Shown here: positions 23,104 through 34,945 of the stretch, piece by piece
Layout: every line of letters begins with the position of its first letter
Position numbering within the stretch: the stretch's first letter is position 1
Assembly: GCA_030407005.1 (NCBI GenBank)
Contig: JAUDYN010000003.1
Location: forward strand, 1,922,001 to 1,986,000
DNA length: 64,000 nucleotides
Source of the DNA: Desarmillaria ectypa
Lineage: Eukaryota; Basidiomycota; Agaricomycetes; Agaricales; Physalacriaceae
Reading direction: 5' to 3'
Made by a program: the position numbers and the translations under genes
Notes under the pieces: generated by a model
The model's input: the letters and a program-made list of their open reading frames with translations, nothing else
Databases searched by the model: none
Told to the model about the DNA's origin: nothing

Positions 23104-26100
23104 CTAGGAGGTATTCACTGCTCGGCGATTTGTCCACATCATGTAAGGCTCTCTGGATATATCGTAGCCGGCATGAGCCTTTGTTCGGGTGCTACGCCTT
23201 GCTTCAGGGAGTTTGGCATTGACTTGAACGTCCTGCCGGCTATATGAGTACAGAAAAGCACATATATCCAATAGCACTGACCGCTGTACGCTTCCTGATA
23301 CCAGAGGTTATGTGAATCCACCACTTGGTGAGTGCGGCCTTGAGGGCGAATTCCCTGTGACCCTTGGGATTCAGCCATGCTACGAACTCGTCAAGCTGCA
23401 TCCCAAATAGTAAGTGAAGATACTACATGTGTCAATGAGACCACAAACCTCTTCCAACTCGGAGTAAGCGGCCCACTCTCCAGGTCCAAGGATACCATCT
23501 TCTCCTTCTTCCTCTTTCCTGCGACCATCAATATCTTCTTCTGCTTGCCGCAGCCTCAAAAGTTCCATATCTGTCTCGCTAGGACCTTGAATGAAGATTC
23601 TACCCGTCCCGTATTGCGCTACACCGCCACTCCCCACTAACGACGCCGACCCCAGGCCGTCAAACCACCAAATACGGTTGTAAAATCTATCCCGTCCCAA
23701 CGGCTTCACCCTGACGCCCCCCAATAATTTCCTGAACTCGCGTTCAATGCCTTCAAGTCTTCGTTCGATCTTGTTGACTTCTTCGTCGAGCCTCCGATGT
23801 TCGGCCATGGCCTGCTTGACAGAGGCCTGCTTAGCACGTGCAGCTTCACGTTGCTTTGCTTGGGTTTGCATCTTCTGACGAAGATCCTTCTGGCGGGAGG
23901 ATCCTTTCTTTGACGCTGACAGAGAGTCAGATGCAGCATCAGAAGCGGCCACTTCCGAGTCACTGGCCTCCTGCATGGAGATGTCTTCATCAGGAGGTGT
24001 GGAACTGTCCTTGGTTTCTCCGAGGAGAGTGTTCATTTCTTCGGCACTGCAATAAAACATGTAAGAAATCATCGACATACAATAGTGGTAAAAGTACTCA
24101 CAGCTGTTTCTTGGAACGATTGACTTCAATTTTTTCCTTGCGAAGAGCAGTCAGCTGCTCTTCACAAGATTCCATGTGAGCGTGAATTGCTTTGCTGGAG
24201 ACAGCAAGATTGGTCAGGAAAGACAGGATTGCTATGCGATCCGCCGGTGGCAAAGAATGATATCGTTCGGCGGGAGAAGATGACACAGTGTACAACGAAG
24301 GCTGAGGGGCAGGTGAACGTGAACTAGATGCACTCGAGGACGTGGAGGGCTCATTGGCCTCTTCGGGTGCAAACAATAACTTTGTCAATATTTCTCGCAG
24401 ACGAGGGAAGTTGGTCATGTTGGCATGCTGTTACAACGTATGAGTATAGGACACCCGGGAGCCAAAGAAGCACGTACATCCTTCAAGCAACCGACCAGCG
24501 CATCTTCCCAACCTTGTCTCCCCTCTGCATGTCGTAGCGGGACTCTTTCCCAGTTATTGCCAATATCAGCCATTGCAGCTGTAAGATTGGAGATAGACTG
24601 GCCCAACAGAACATCGTTACCATTAGACGCCTCCTCTTCGATAAGTGACACAACCGCACTATGCCGATGGAATGGAACAGTCCGTAGATTATAGATGAGA
24701 ATAGAATGGATTTCAGCGAGCAAAGGGCATGGAGGGTCTTCAACGGAGTGACGTATAGCATGCTCATACTCATCCAGAGTGAAGGTCGAGAGATGAAGTG
24801 GTTGGCTGTAGACGTATGAATCTTGCAAAATAATTGATATGTTTGATGCAACGTACCCATATACAATCAAGAAGTTCCAGCTCATCAAAAAGGCCTCAAA
24901 CGTGCCAGGAGAGTCGTTGAAAGGAAGCGAAGTGCGACTAGGTATTGGTTTCTGGACCTTCATACCAGCCTTCTTGTCCTTGTCTGCTAACCTCACATCC
25001 AGGTCTTCAGTTGGATAACGAACTGGTTTCTTCTTCTTCTTTTCTGCTGCGATTCTTTCCGCCTCCTCTTTCGCTAGTCTTTGTTTCTCGGCTTTCTCAC
25101 GAGCTTCGCGCTCGCGTTTCTCGGCTGTCAAAGTGCATCAGTTCAGAACGGAGAGGCAAAACTCAAACTAACCTCTTTCTTCCTGTGCCGCAGTCATCTT
25201 TTTCTGCCTTTTAGAAGGTGGTCCATCTTTATCCTCCCAGACTTTCTTGCGTTTGTCGATTTCGCCTTTCTTGATTGACTCAACGTCTTTGCGAGTCTCT
25301 TCAGGCATCACGGAGTCGACACCGTACCGCTTAGCAATAGCAGGCTTGACGGTCCAAGGCGAAGCGACCGCGGCATCGCGATCAACGCAGTCGCGGATGA
25401 ACCGACGCAGTATAGATTTAGAGAAAGAAAGACGATCTCGACTACTGAGGTTAGCTCATATTTCACACATGAAGCAACATGATCTATGTACCTCATTAAC
25501 TGGCATGTTACTTCCATTAAACTGCCGACTGTATCTTCATCTTGTTTTTTTGTATTTTTGGCCTTGTCGTGTGCTTTTTCCTTCTCTGGCTCCGTAATTT
25601 GAACCCAGTAAAAGTACCTCTCTGGCCTGTCTTGGGCATTGACTTCTGCCCCTGGTATCTTCAGGTCACCGGTGATGAGATGAGGTTCGTCCAGTTCGGC
25701 CTTGGGGGAAGACCCTCTGTTCTCTTTGCGCGCGTCGCGAGCATCCTGATCTTGATAAAACTTTGGGGGGTAGACCGTATCGACTGTGCCATAGTACCTG
25801 TACCGTGGGGATGAGATGCAAGGACAGGAAACAGAAACAGGGAAGATCTTTACTTGGTTCCTTGTAAATCGACAAGTACTCCTAGAGGACAAGAAAGGAC
25901 ATTGGTAAGACAACCAGGCATGAGGACCAAGGGCACGTACTTTCTCCTTTGAAGTAGCGATCCTTGAAGCGTTCATACACTGCTTCGACAAGATGATCAA
26001 GTCGTCCGACAACCTCTGTATAGGACATCAGTTTGAAGGCTACGATGTGTTTAAACGCGACCACGTACGCCATTGGACAGCTTTCAAGATGGCTGGCTTG

Positions 26101-26427
26101 AGTGGCGCGGAGAATCGTGCGTGTAATGTTCGAGCTTCTTGTCGTTCACTTTCGAGAGCCTGAAAATAGTCGAGACCACTTTTTCCAGTGACCTCGCACT
26201 GGAACTGCTTCAATCTGTAGAAGGACATACGCGCGGCATACGCCCTTGGGGAAGGTAAGGGTGGACAGAGGGTGACATAGGAGAGTGAGCACGTACTCGT
26301 ATGTTTCGAAGATCTCGCCAGTGTGCCTCAGATAGAAGACCTCTCTATTGGGATCTGTCTTGACAGACTCTAAGAGTTCATCGGATGGCTGGGTGAGAAC
26401 GACCCGCTTGCGTCGACATGTCGGCAT
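23104..26427 (-). CDS. ITC1: ISWI chromatin-remodelling complex subunit Itc1/ACF1-like
   Basis: Twelve exons (26427-26297, 26244-26069, 26015-25941, 25881-25854, 25797-25492, 25441-25173, 25124-24857, 24805-24478, 24427-24102, 24046-23449, 23395-23282, 23232-23104) give 915 residues. Order: WAC domain near the N-terminus (CRRKRVVLTQPSDELL, EVFYLRHTGEIFETYE, FQCEVTGKSGLDYFQALESE), RVLVDLQGTKYYGTV, a highly charged coiled coil, a DDT domain (~400-460, FEAFLMSWNFLIVYG), and a WHIM/WSD region (VKPLGRDRFYNRIWWFDG). The end, RREPYMM-like (ISREPYMMWTNRRAVN), is also family-typical. Itc1 partners Isw2 to slide nucleosomes and repress transcription. Exon 4 is 28 nt. Confidence 0.95.
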
Positions 26428-27325
26428 GGGAGCTGTGCTGACGAAAATACGGGCGCAGCGAGCAGGGAGCGGCCGTGGCGGGGGCAGCGGCACGAGGAAT
26501 AGCTGGGTAAAACGGCGGCGACGGCGGGAACGATGAGGAGCGGGGGCTGGACGACGCCTGGCAAGTGGACGAGGGGAAGGGGTCGAAACGGATGATGGGA
26601 ATTCGGTAACGGCCAGGTGGCTGAAGAGCTGGCACCGATACTCCCTCAAAGGTCACCAAAAAGTCACGGCGTCTCGGCCTTTGCTTTCTCTAGCTCCTAC
26701 CGTCTGTCTGCCATTTTTTTGTTTTGCAATGCCTCCCTTGCCTACCTCCATTTCTTCCCAGTGACTCGCCAGGGTATTGTTGTCAGATATTCTAGCTTCA
26801 TCGAGATGGCTTGCTAGCAGATTCAGGCAGTGTGACATTTTCATCTTGTCACTCATCCACTTGTAGTCAGCCTGAGTTCGTGCTGCAGTTCTTTTTGGGA
26901 ACTCGAACAGATATCAGTGCACTCCGTCTACACACATATGCTATGAATGCTATTTCTCAAAAGTTCCGTGTCATTCGTCCTGTCTTCGATACTCCTCACG
27001 TAGTGGACTCGGGACCCCTTCCTGCATCACGTGCTTGGCGGACGCGTCAACCATTCCTCGTTCACCCGACGCGTTTTACAACAATAAACCACACAGTCTT
27101 CGTAACTAATCATGACAATCGTAAAGCTAGTAGATGCCCTCAGGTACCAGTATATACTGAAGAAATATATGACGCAAAAAGCTGAATAGTAGACGTTATT
27201 ACTTATGGTAGTGTAAATAAACTGTATTCTACAAATACGTCGTAATCCCAAACGAAAGAACAGAGGCACATGCAATAGTCCAAGTGTTCTCATATCCATG
27301 AAGAGTGCATCTGTAAGTAACAATG
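26428..27325. other. ITC1 upstream region
   Basis: 898 bp between the ITC1 ATG and the stop of the next minus-strand gene. The frame upstream of the ITC1 ATG stays open for another 74 codons, but its Pro/Arg-rich translation does not look like protein. A CACGTG lies at 27028-27033. No gene was seen. Confidence 0.5.
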
Positions 27326-29720
27326 TCATCCATCGATACTCCGACGCCGTGGGGTTTCTGACGCTTCCGGAGTACCTGCGTGAGTTCGGTTCTCTAGGCC
27401 CGCCCTCTTGACGCCCCTTTCCCTGGCCTTTTTGTCTTCCTCAACGGCGTGATCGGCAGCCCTCTTCTGTACCCTCGTCAGTCCATAGAATACGAAGAAA
27501 AGACAACACCAACACTATCTTTTCTGGATAAGGAGAAAAATCTTTTTATCCTCGATGGAGACTCCGATACTATATCTCCTTTACCGAACGTTGTTTTGTG
27601 TTTGTGTTTTGCTTCCACGGCATCAATGATAGCGATAGCGGCTGCTGGAGATGTCGTCGGTTTTCCTGAAATAGGCATCGTCATACCAGCGTCGTTGCTA
27701 CCCTGTTGTGCGGCATGCCACGACCCGTGGGAACCAGTCTCGTCCAATTGTCGGTCGATATGAGTGGCCGCCATCGGCGAGGATGCGGAGCCACCTTCTA
27801 CATTGACCAGGACCCATCCCTGTTTGCCCGACTTATTGTTCTTTTCTTTACCATTAGGAGATACGGACGGACTTGGAGACATGCATCCAACTATGCCTGC
27901 TTCGCTTTTGCGCAATTCCTCATCAGGCTCACTGAAGACGGGAGAAGCAATCCGATGCGAGACATCCTGAATAGGCTGTTCCTGCGGTACGCTATGCTCC
28001 GCCATGACTCCAGAGGTCGTACTGGCTACCTCGTCCTTTTCTTCTATCGGGGTTGGCTGCCAGCCGCCTGGAAATTTAGGAGAAGCAGAGGGAGGAGCTT
28101 CTGTTTCGGCCGCCATTGTATCCGCAATTTTTCCCGTCCATTTAATGGGTACTTCGGTGCTGATCTCTGTGTTAGATGAGAATGCTGAATCTCGAAACAC
28201 GCCAGGGCTCAAGAGCGGGGGTGATCCGGCCGCACTAGAGGAATTCGACTTGACAACGGCGTCTGTTTGGGCTTCTATATGGGACGACAAATCCCGTGTC
28301 TGACGAGCCGAGACAAGTGGTGGTGTGTTGGATCGCAGAATGGGGTCGGATATTGGAGGGCTAGTAGAATATCCTAATGCCGCAGGAGAGATACGAGGGT
28401 TCATTTCAGCTTGAAATGGCGGCGTAGGGTAAAAAGCCCCGGGCGCTGTCAATGCACCGACACCAGTCATATTTTCCGCACCGGAAGGCACCGTACTGGG
28501 AAGATTTGCGCGATATCCTTCGCCCTCGGCATCATCATGAACGGACACAGGTACTTGAGCTCGAGGTGCTGGCTTGCGAAGAGTATTAGATGGCCCAGGG
28601 CTCACCGAAGATGATGCAGGAGGTAGATGATTTAGTGGTGAGCCTCCGTGTAGACGGTGTGGACCGTCCGTGACGGCACGAGGATGTAGAGGTGAGGGAG
28701 AACGTGGAATGGCGCAGGGTTCTGTAGCGAGTTTCCGGTGATGAGCGGAAGAGGAATTATGAAGGAGAGGTTCAGGACTATGGAATGCACGCTTGACGTC
28801 AGATTGGGAGGAATTCAAAATTGATGGAACCGGTGAATCTGGGAGAATCATATCATCGGATGGAGGAGAAAGCCCAGTGAATATCCAGAGGTCTTTGACT
28901 CGCGAACGATTTGTCAGGGACAGTGAGGTGAGAAGGGTGAAGGAATGGGCATCAAGCGACGACAAAAGGGAAAGGATATGCTGAAGAGAATCGGAAGCAA
29001 ATGTATCTTCTTGAAACCCTAATGATAACGTCAGACTGCTGCTGTAACCATTGCAAGGAAATGGAAAACAATACATTTGTAACCCTTCAATTTGAACTCG
29101 AAAGAATGATCACCAATTTTTCTTTCTGAAACGACGCCGCGAGGCCACGAGCCGCGTACGGCCTGGAGAATAGCTGGCGTGGTGTCCAATGGGGGACATA
29201 TAACACGGAGAGTGGTAGCAGAGGGAAAGGATAAGGCAAAGGGAACCTTGACCTTGGACTTGTCCGAGTGAGACATCTTTGAACCTTCAGGCAAGGGTGA
29301 ATCAGAACGAGGTGACGGGGTAACAGATGGTTTGGAAAAGGCCATAGCGAGACGGTCGTCGATTTCACGCCCATAATCAATGCTAGATAGAAAAGAATAG
29401 CCATGTTGATATATTATGCTCAGAATTTCCATCAAAAGTCTCTCCGTAGCTGCACTTTTTGCATTCGTCCATGGCTTGCCCTCAAGTGCGAATTCGTAGA
29501 GTCCATGCGAGGCATCTTCACGAAAAGCAGAAACGAGCGAGCGCTGGTCGAAAAAGTGATGAAGATGTGAAATAACTGGTAGAGGAAAGGAGTAGAGTCT
29601 GATGCAGTTGGAACTGGCAATAGCAAGTAGCGAAAAAGTGTTTGGAGCGTGCCTTTGTTCACGGATGAATTCTCGCCTAGGTACGAACGAAGAATCCTGA
29701 GGGGAACCTGAGTTGGACAT
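27326..29720 (-). CDS. Large, mostly disordered protein of unknown function
   Basis: Three exons (29720-29075, 29018-27514, 27466-27326) give 763 residues. Residues ~20-215 look folded (NTFSLLAIASSNCIRLYSFP, TERLLMEILSIIYQHGYSFL, SWPRGVVSERKIGDHSFEFK, KWFQEDTFASDSLQHILSLL). The remainder is Ser/Pro-rich with a short conserved-looking segment KQGWVLVNVEG and a basic C-terminus (KRAADHAVEEDKKARERGVK). The last 47-nt intron uses the donor GTTGGT; reading through it instead ends at a stop at 27478. No named domain is recognised; it is likely basidiomycete-specific. It lies head-to-head with the oxidoreductase gene. Confidence 0.75.
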
Positions 29721-29826
29721 GACGCAGCAAGGGAGAGAAAGTGAACTATGCTTCTTTCGTAAATAAAGTCGTCACTTCTGTCCTTAACCCACTTGTGGCG
29801 GCGGCTAAGAATGTTCCTGGCTGAGA

Positions 29827-29832
29827 CACGTG
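29827..29832. promoter_or_regulatory. CACGTG palindrome in divergent promoter
   Basis: A perfect CACGTG in the 275 bp between the start codons at 29720 (minus) and 29996 (plus). It is the third head-to-head pair in this window with such an element. Confidence 0.4.
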
Positions 29833-29995
29833 GGCTAAGGTTAGGGTTTGAATTCCGGTGTCGGGCCTGCGGCCCGTCTTCCCCACCCTTTGCCGATACT
29901 TTTCCGTCGGACCGTGTTCCTTTAGTTCCCTTAAAAGATGCTTTGGAACACATTCTGACCCCACGATACCTCCCATCTTTCCCTCTCTTGTTTCA

Positions 29996-31857
29996 ATGGC
30001 GAATATGGATAAACTGAATATTCTGATGTGTGCGTCGGCTTATGAACATCTGTAACTTGCAGTTGATGCTTCAGCAGGCGGTGCTGTATGTTTCTAGCAA
30101 GTTTAGCTTCAACTTCTTGACCGATTACAAACCATCCTAGGGCGAGTACACTACCGGATGGACAGAATCTGGGGCATCCAAGTCAGACAAGAAGGTACAT
30201 TGACTTTCTTTGGCTACGATTCCGTGGAGACCTCATGTCTTCGTCATAGATTGGAGTATGTTGTTCGTCTCCAACTGTGACTGGCCATATCGTCTTACGC
30301 AGTGAAAGGTTGTTGCCCTAACATGCTTTGATCTTCGAAGAGTGGGAAAAGTCGATAAGCTTGGAATGGCTGGTGTTAACGGCCCTAAGTTTCCTGTCAT
30401 TAGGGAACATTTGGCTCAAAACATCGCAGGCGTTTACAAGGATATGGATACAGCGTGCGGCATTGTTCTTTCCTTGTAATCTTAGGTTACTCATGGGTGT
30501 TTCATAGTTTTGATTCGTTCCCGGACATGGATAAGATCGACCCAGAAGCTTGTAAGTGACCGAAAATATCGAAATTACGTTTACTGTATGTACGTTTAGA
30601 CAAGTCTGCTATGGACAAGATGAAACCCGGAGATGCGGCTATAATTTTTACACCGGACTGTATGATCTTATACTTATCCGATCGAAAAATTATTTGCTTA
30701 TCTGTGGATCAGCTACGCACTACCGTATTGCCTTGTACGCCATTGAACGCGGAATTCATGTCCTCGTCACTAAGCCTGCCGTCAAATTACTGTCGGACCA
30801 CAACAAATTAATAGCGGCTGCGAAAAAGCACAATGTTATTTGTTTCGTTGAACATCATAAAAGGTATGCTGATCTTACATCGTCTTGTCTACCATAGTCC
30901 TGGTATGCTAAGCATACAGCATAGATTCGATCCTGTATACAGCGACGCCAAAGCCAAGGCCGCGAGCTTGGGCGAGTTTAACTTTTTCAGCGCGTGGATG
31001 AGCCAACCAAAGAGCCAGCTTGAGACCTTCCGTGCATGGGCTGGTAAAGACTCGGATATCAGGTTTGCGCTTTTACCTACGAATTTTCACTCGCAATGCT
31101 CAGCATATACAATATTCTAGCTACTACCTTTCATCGCATCACATCGACATCTGCTGCTGGATCCTTCAGGACATTGCAGTTCCGACGCGGGTTGTTGCGA
31201 GTGCTGCCGCCGGTATTGCGACCAGCGAACCTTACAACTGTGTCCCCCAAACCGAAGACACTATTACGCTCATGGTGGATTGGCAGTCGATTAAGAGCCC
31301 AAAACACCGAGGCACAGGAGTCTACACTGCGAGTTGGACAGCACCTTTAAAATCCGGTGTTCATTCTGCCCAGCAGTGGTATTACATGGGGGAGAAGGTG
31401 TGTAAGCCCGTAACTCTACTGAACAAGAAATCCCACCTTTGCGGGGTTCGTCACAGGGTGATATTACAGTCGACCAAGCCCATCGTGGTTATGATGTGAC
31501 TGTGGACGATACTGGCAAGTCATGGTATAACCCCTTCTAGTGAGTCTATATCTCGATGGCCGGCAACTGATGTCTCATAATGCAACGTACTCTTATAGTA
31601 TGAAATATTCACCTTCCGAAAGTGGGCATTTTGACGGACAACGAGGGTACGGCTATGTTTCCATCGAGAAATTTGTCGACGCGGCTCGCAGTGTCAATGC
31701 AGGACTAACTAAGCCTGCGGATTACGATTTACACGGCCTTCCGACAATCGCAAACACCGTACTCACAACTGCTATCTTGAACGCCGGTCGCATCAGTCTT
31801 GACGAGAAGCGACCGGTGAGTATTAAGAAAGATGGCGATACTTGGGTTTTGCTGTGA
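29996..31857 (+). CDS. Gfo/Idh/MocA-family NAD(P) oxidoreductase with micro-exons
   Basis: Twelve exons (29996-30029, 30078-30085, 30141-30194, 30250-30255, 30309-30454, 30508-30551, 30600-30659, 30713-30863, 30925-31062, 31121-31397, 31457-31539, 31599-31857) give 419 residues. The N-terminal Rossmann start LNILMCGAGEYTTGW is built from exon 1, an 8-nt exon 2 and exon 3; a 6-nt exon 4 adds Ile-Gly to give [17 protein letters not shown]. Later motifs: [49 protein letters not shown] (the EK/H-type catalytic region) and [17 protein letters not shown]. The family oxidises or reduces sugars and sugar derivatives; the substrate is not evident. Confidence 0.9.
30078..30085 (+). other. 8-nt coding micro-exon
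   Basis: GCGGTGCT completes the Cys codon begun in exon 1 and adds Gly-Ala, creating the dinucleotide-binding glycine motif. It is bounded by a CAGCAG acceptor and a consensus GTATGT donor. Flanking introns are 48 and 55 nt. A single intron across this stretch would break the frame. Confidence 0.85.
30250..30255 (+). other. 6-nt coding micro-exon
   Basis: ATTGGA encodes Ile-Gly between SDKK and VVALTCFDL. It sits between a CATAG acceptor and a consensus GTATGT donor, with flanking introns of 55 and 53 nt. Skipping it keeps the frame but deletes two residues expected in the family. Confidence 0.75.
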
Positions 31858-33520
31858 ACGAAGTTCTTCTGGGTGTCGGAACTCCAGAATTCCTCACCCA
31901 AGGTTTGTTAGCATGTGGCGAGAAGTTTTGATGCATCTGTATATCAACCGGCTGCGATGAAAGGGTCATGTCAAAATAAGGATAAAGGTATTACATACTT
32001 GAATTCGAACAATGATGATACTACCTTCTGAGCGGAGGCTTTATTGTAAGTAGTCGGCAATTGTATTCATCCATGGACAAGAAAAGTTGATAGACAAGTT
32101 GGTCGCAACTACATGTACACTGTCAGATGGAATCGCTGAAAGCTAATTCACTGGGCGCTTTACAACAAGACGTCTGTTCTTACAAGGACACAGTTATAAT
32201 AGGCCGATCTTCCCCAGGTGCCGGGCATCGTAATGTTGTCAAAGGACCCTGCGCCATATCATACGACAACAATTCTTGTCAGTCGCGAAAAGATCAGTGG
32301 AATTTCATGTTCTTGCGTACTTGCGTCCGGCCTGCCCAAGTGGAACCGTGCCGTGTAATGATGATGATGATGATAACTGACTGAGGGTCCCGCCTAGATT
32401 TTGAACATCTTGTTGTACCGATCCCGGTTCGATTGTTTTTCACTAAGTCCATGCTCGGCACTTAGTGTCTTGATGTACGCCAATGATCTGAGCTAACTCG
32501 GCTTATGTGGCGATAGTGAGGAAACATAGATTCTTGACAAGACGACTGGTGTTTGAGCCACCATCAGACGGGAGAAACCGATCTGAGCATCCGCTGTCGC
32601 TAAAGACGATACCGTAAAGACGACAGATTGATTTGCTTGATAAGGAACGCGAGTGCAACAGGAGATGTGCGACGGAGGACTTCAAAAGTATAAGTAAAAA
32701 GCGAGAAGTAAAAATGTAATGTGCAGTGAAGGGGAATGCGATGGAATGCCGATGTGAGTGTACTTGTGAGGTACAGGAGTGAGGTGTCTAGGCGCGTCGA
32801 CCAAAAAATATATGGAACTGGCGTATAATGGATGCCAGGCCGGTCGGCGACGAGGAGAGGAAATAAAATGAACGATAAGTTGAAGAATAAAATAAAACAA
32901 TATGGGTCTTGAGAAAGAATAGAGTAATTTGCAAGCGAATGCGTGCAGTGGATAATGTGAATGAAGTGAACGGGAGAAGATGTGACCGTATGCAGAGGGA
33001 CAGGGTTTGGAAGGAATGTAGTGTCGCGGATGAGATGTGCGGCGGGATAGCAGAATAGATGTAATCACGGGCAAATGGATAGGTGACTCTCCACAAGTTA
33101 ATGAGGCGAGGGGAGGCTTTAGAAATTGCAGTCCAAGAAACGCAGAGCTGTGCGAATCTGTCTTTTGTCCCGACTCGGCCGTCCTTCAACCAAAGTACGT
33201 CAAATAAATCGGAACAATCTTCACGACCCATTGAATAGGTTTGTAAGCCTTCCAATGTGCGATAGCAGTGACGATAATGATGGATGCAGGATGATAGTAG
33301 GATGGATGAATGGAAAGATGTTAACAATTGCGAGAGAAAGTGATGCATGGATGATTGATATTGTAGAGAACAGGATTGCGGATTGCGGATTGTCGGATGC
33401 GAGGCGACATGTATGGTATTACATTTTGCGGTACTGAAAACTTTTGGACAGGAACAGGGAGACAAGATGGGAAAGTAACGATGGGAAATACAGGCGTGGT
33501 TACGATTTTGAAGGAGACTG
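31858..33520. other. Intergenic region / long cyclin 3' flank
   Basis: 1.66 kb without a convincing gene. On the minus strand, 33520 to about 32690 is rich in C and T and contains a long open frame of low-quality composition (many His, Ser, Leu, Cys); it directly follows the cyclin stop and could be its 3' UTR. A (TGA)n-like run lies at 32358-32375. Confidence 0.5.
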
Positions 33521-34945
33521 CTATGGGAATGCGAATCTTGGCGATCCATTGCGATTCTGCAGCGCTGGTCGACAGGTCACAAAGTCATGCGGAAGATATT
33601 GGTCCAGAGGGCTATCCGGTCTGTGCTTACCAACGACAGGTTCAAAAGTTGTCGGTACATTCTCCTTGTCATCAGAGTTATAATCCATGAAGGATTCACT
33701 CGTAATATAGGGCTCGCTGGATAGCACTGCAGGCGTCGTTGGCGTAAGGGGGAAATCGTCGGACGTGTCCGACACCGACGTCGTGGCACTCATGGGGGTG
33801 CTGACCGCAGATGGTGCAACGGAACGGGTCGGAGTCACAGGGAAAGGCGAGTACGTCTGTCTGGCGAAGCGACCTCCCTTCAAATAGTACTGCACAACAA
33901 ACGTAGCGGCTTTCGAATAGAAAGCATATGAATACTTCTTCACCAAAGTCTCCGACAAGTCGTTGACGTGCGCTCCGAGACGAGTATCTAGAAGGTCGAC
34001 AACCTCCAAACACTCATCTGATTCCTCCCATAGACGGCGCGGTTTACCGCAAAGGAATCGCGACAGAGTGAGGGCAGCCAAGGCGATAGACGAGGGGGCA
34101 AATCTGACAAATTCGCGATAGAAGAGGGTTATCTCCATGAGAAAACGTGCAACGTGCTGCACTTTGGCTTCCTCGAGGCAAGGACCGCAACACATAAGGC
34201 GAAGCCAGGCTTCAGCTGTCGGATGACCAAGGGTCCATTGGATTGTGGATAAAACGTGTCCTTCCATCTGGATGAAGGCCGACTCTTCATACGCGTCATG
34301 GCACATCTGCACGAGATCCTGGACTGTAGGGACGCGGTCCTTGGCATCTTCAAACTTTGCAGCGATCCATAAAGCAGCACAGCCGACGAGCTGGTAGTGC
34401 TTAATATATACGATCCGCCGAGAGACGTAACGATCGACAATATTGAGCGCGAGATACAGCGTTTCTGGGCGCAGACGGAAGCTGAAGTGAACCTCTACGA
34501 GAAAGTCGACAAGGCAGGGCCGCATGTGCCACCTAATCTCGGGCTGCTGATCCATGGACTGGGTTGAGGACATGGTGAAGAGCTAGACATGTGATAGAAT
34601 ATTGGGTATATGCGCACACACCAAGATGTGCGAAACACATACCTCCATCTCATGCATGTAAACTCTTATTTCGTCGCGGTATTCGTCCTCCAGCAGGATG
34701 CCTTCTCGCCGAAGGGCGAGGGTGTGTACGTCGCGTTGCCGCTGCAGAATGAGAGCAGATTTGGCTGAGCGAGGCGACCGGCGAGAGGGACCATATGCAG
34801 GGAGCAAAGGTGTCTTCTTGGACACGCCATCTCGAGGAGATGGCCGCTTCCTTGGGTAGATAAGGGAGGTTCGGGTATGTTTGTTCGAAAGATCCTTCAT
34901 GTCTTGTGGACTGGCGGGAGAAGGCGGGTAAGCACATGAGGACAT
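33521..34945 (-). CDS. Cyclin (cell-cycle type, two cyclin boxes)
   Basis: Two exons (34945-34643 and 34582-33521) give 454 residues. The cyclin box N starts IRWHMRPCLVDFLVEVHFSF and continues LYLALNIVDRYVSRR, LVGCAALWIAAKFEDAKD and FIQMEGHVLSTIQWTL, with the conserved Arg/Asp/Lys/Glu pattern that contacts a CDK. A C-terminal box follows (EITLFYREFVRFAPSSIALAA). The ~100-residue tail is Ser/Thr/Pro-rich with SP/TP sites. The box resembles fungal Cln/Clb types; which phase it controls is not decided. No clear RxxL destruction box was located in the N-terminus. Confidence 0.9.

Noticed and set aside
32788..33549. 253-codon minus-strand open frame after the cyclin gene
   Set aside because: Composition (His, Ser, Leu, Cys, Tyr rich), overlap with the cyclin stop region and lack of any domain point to a chance frame in pyrimidine-rich DNA.
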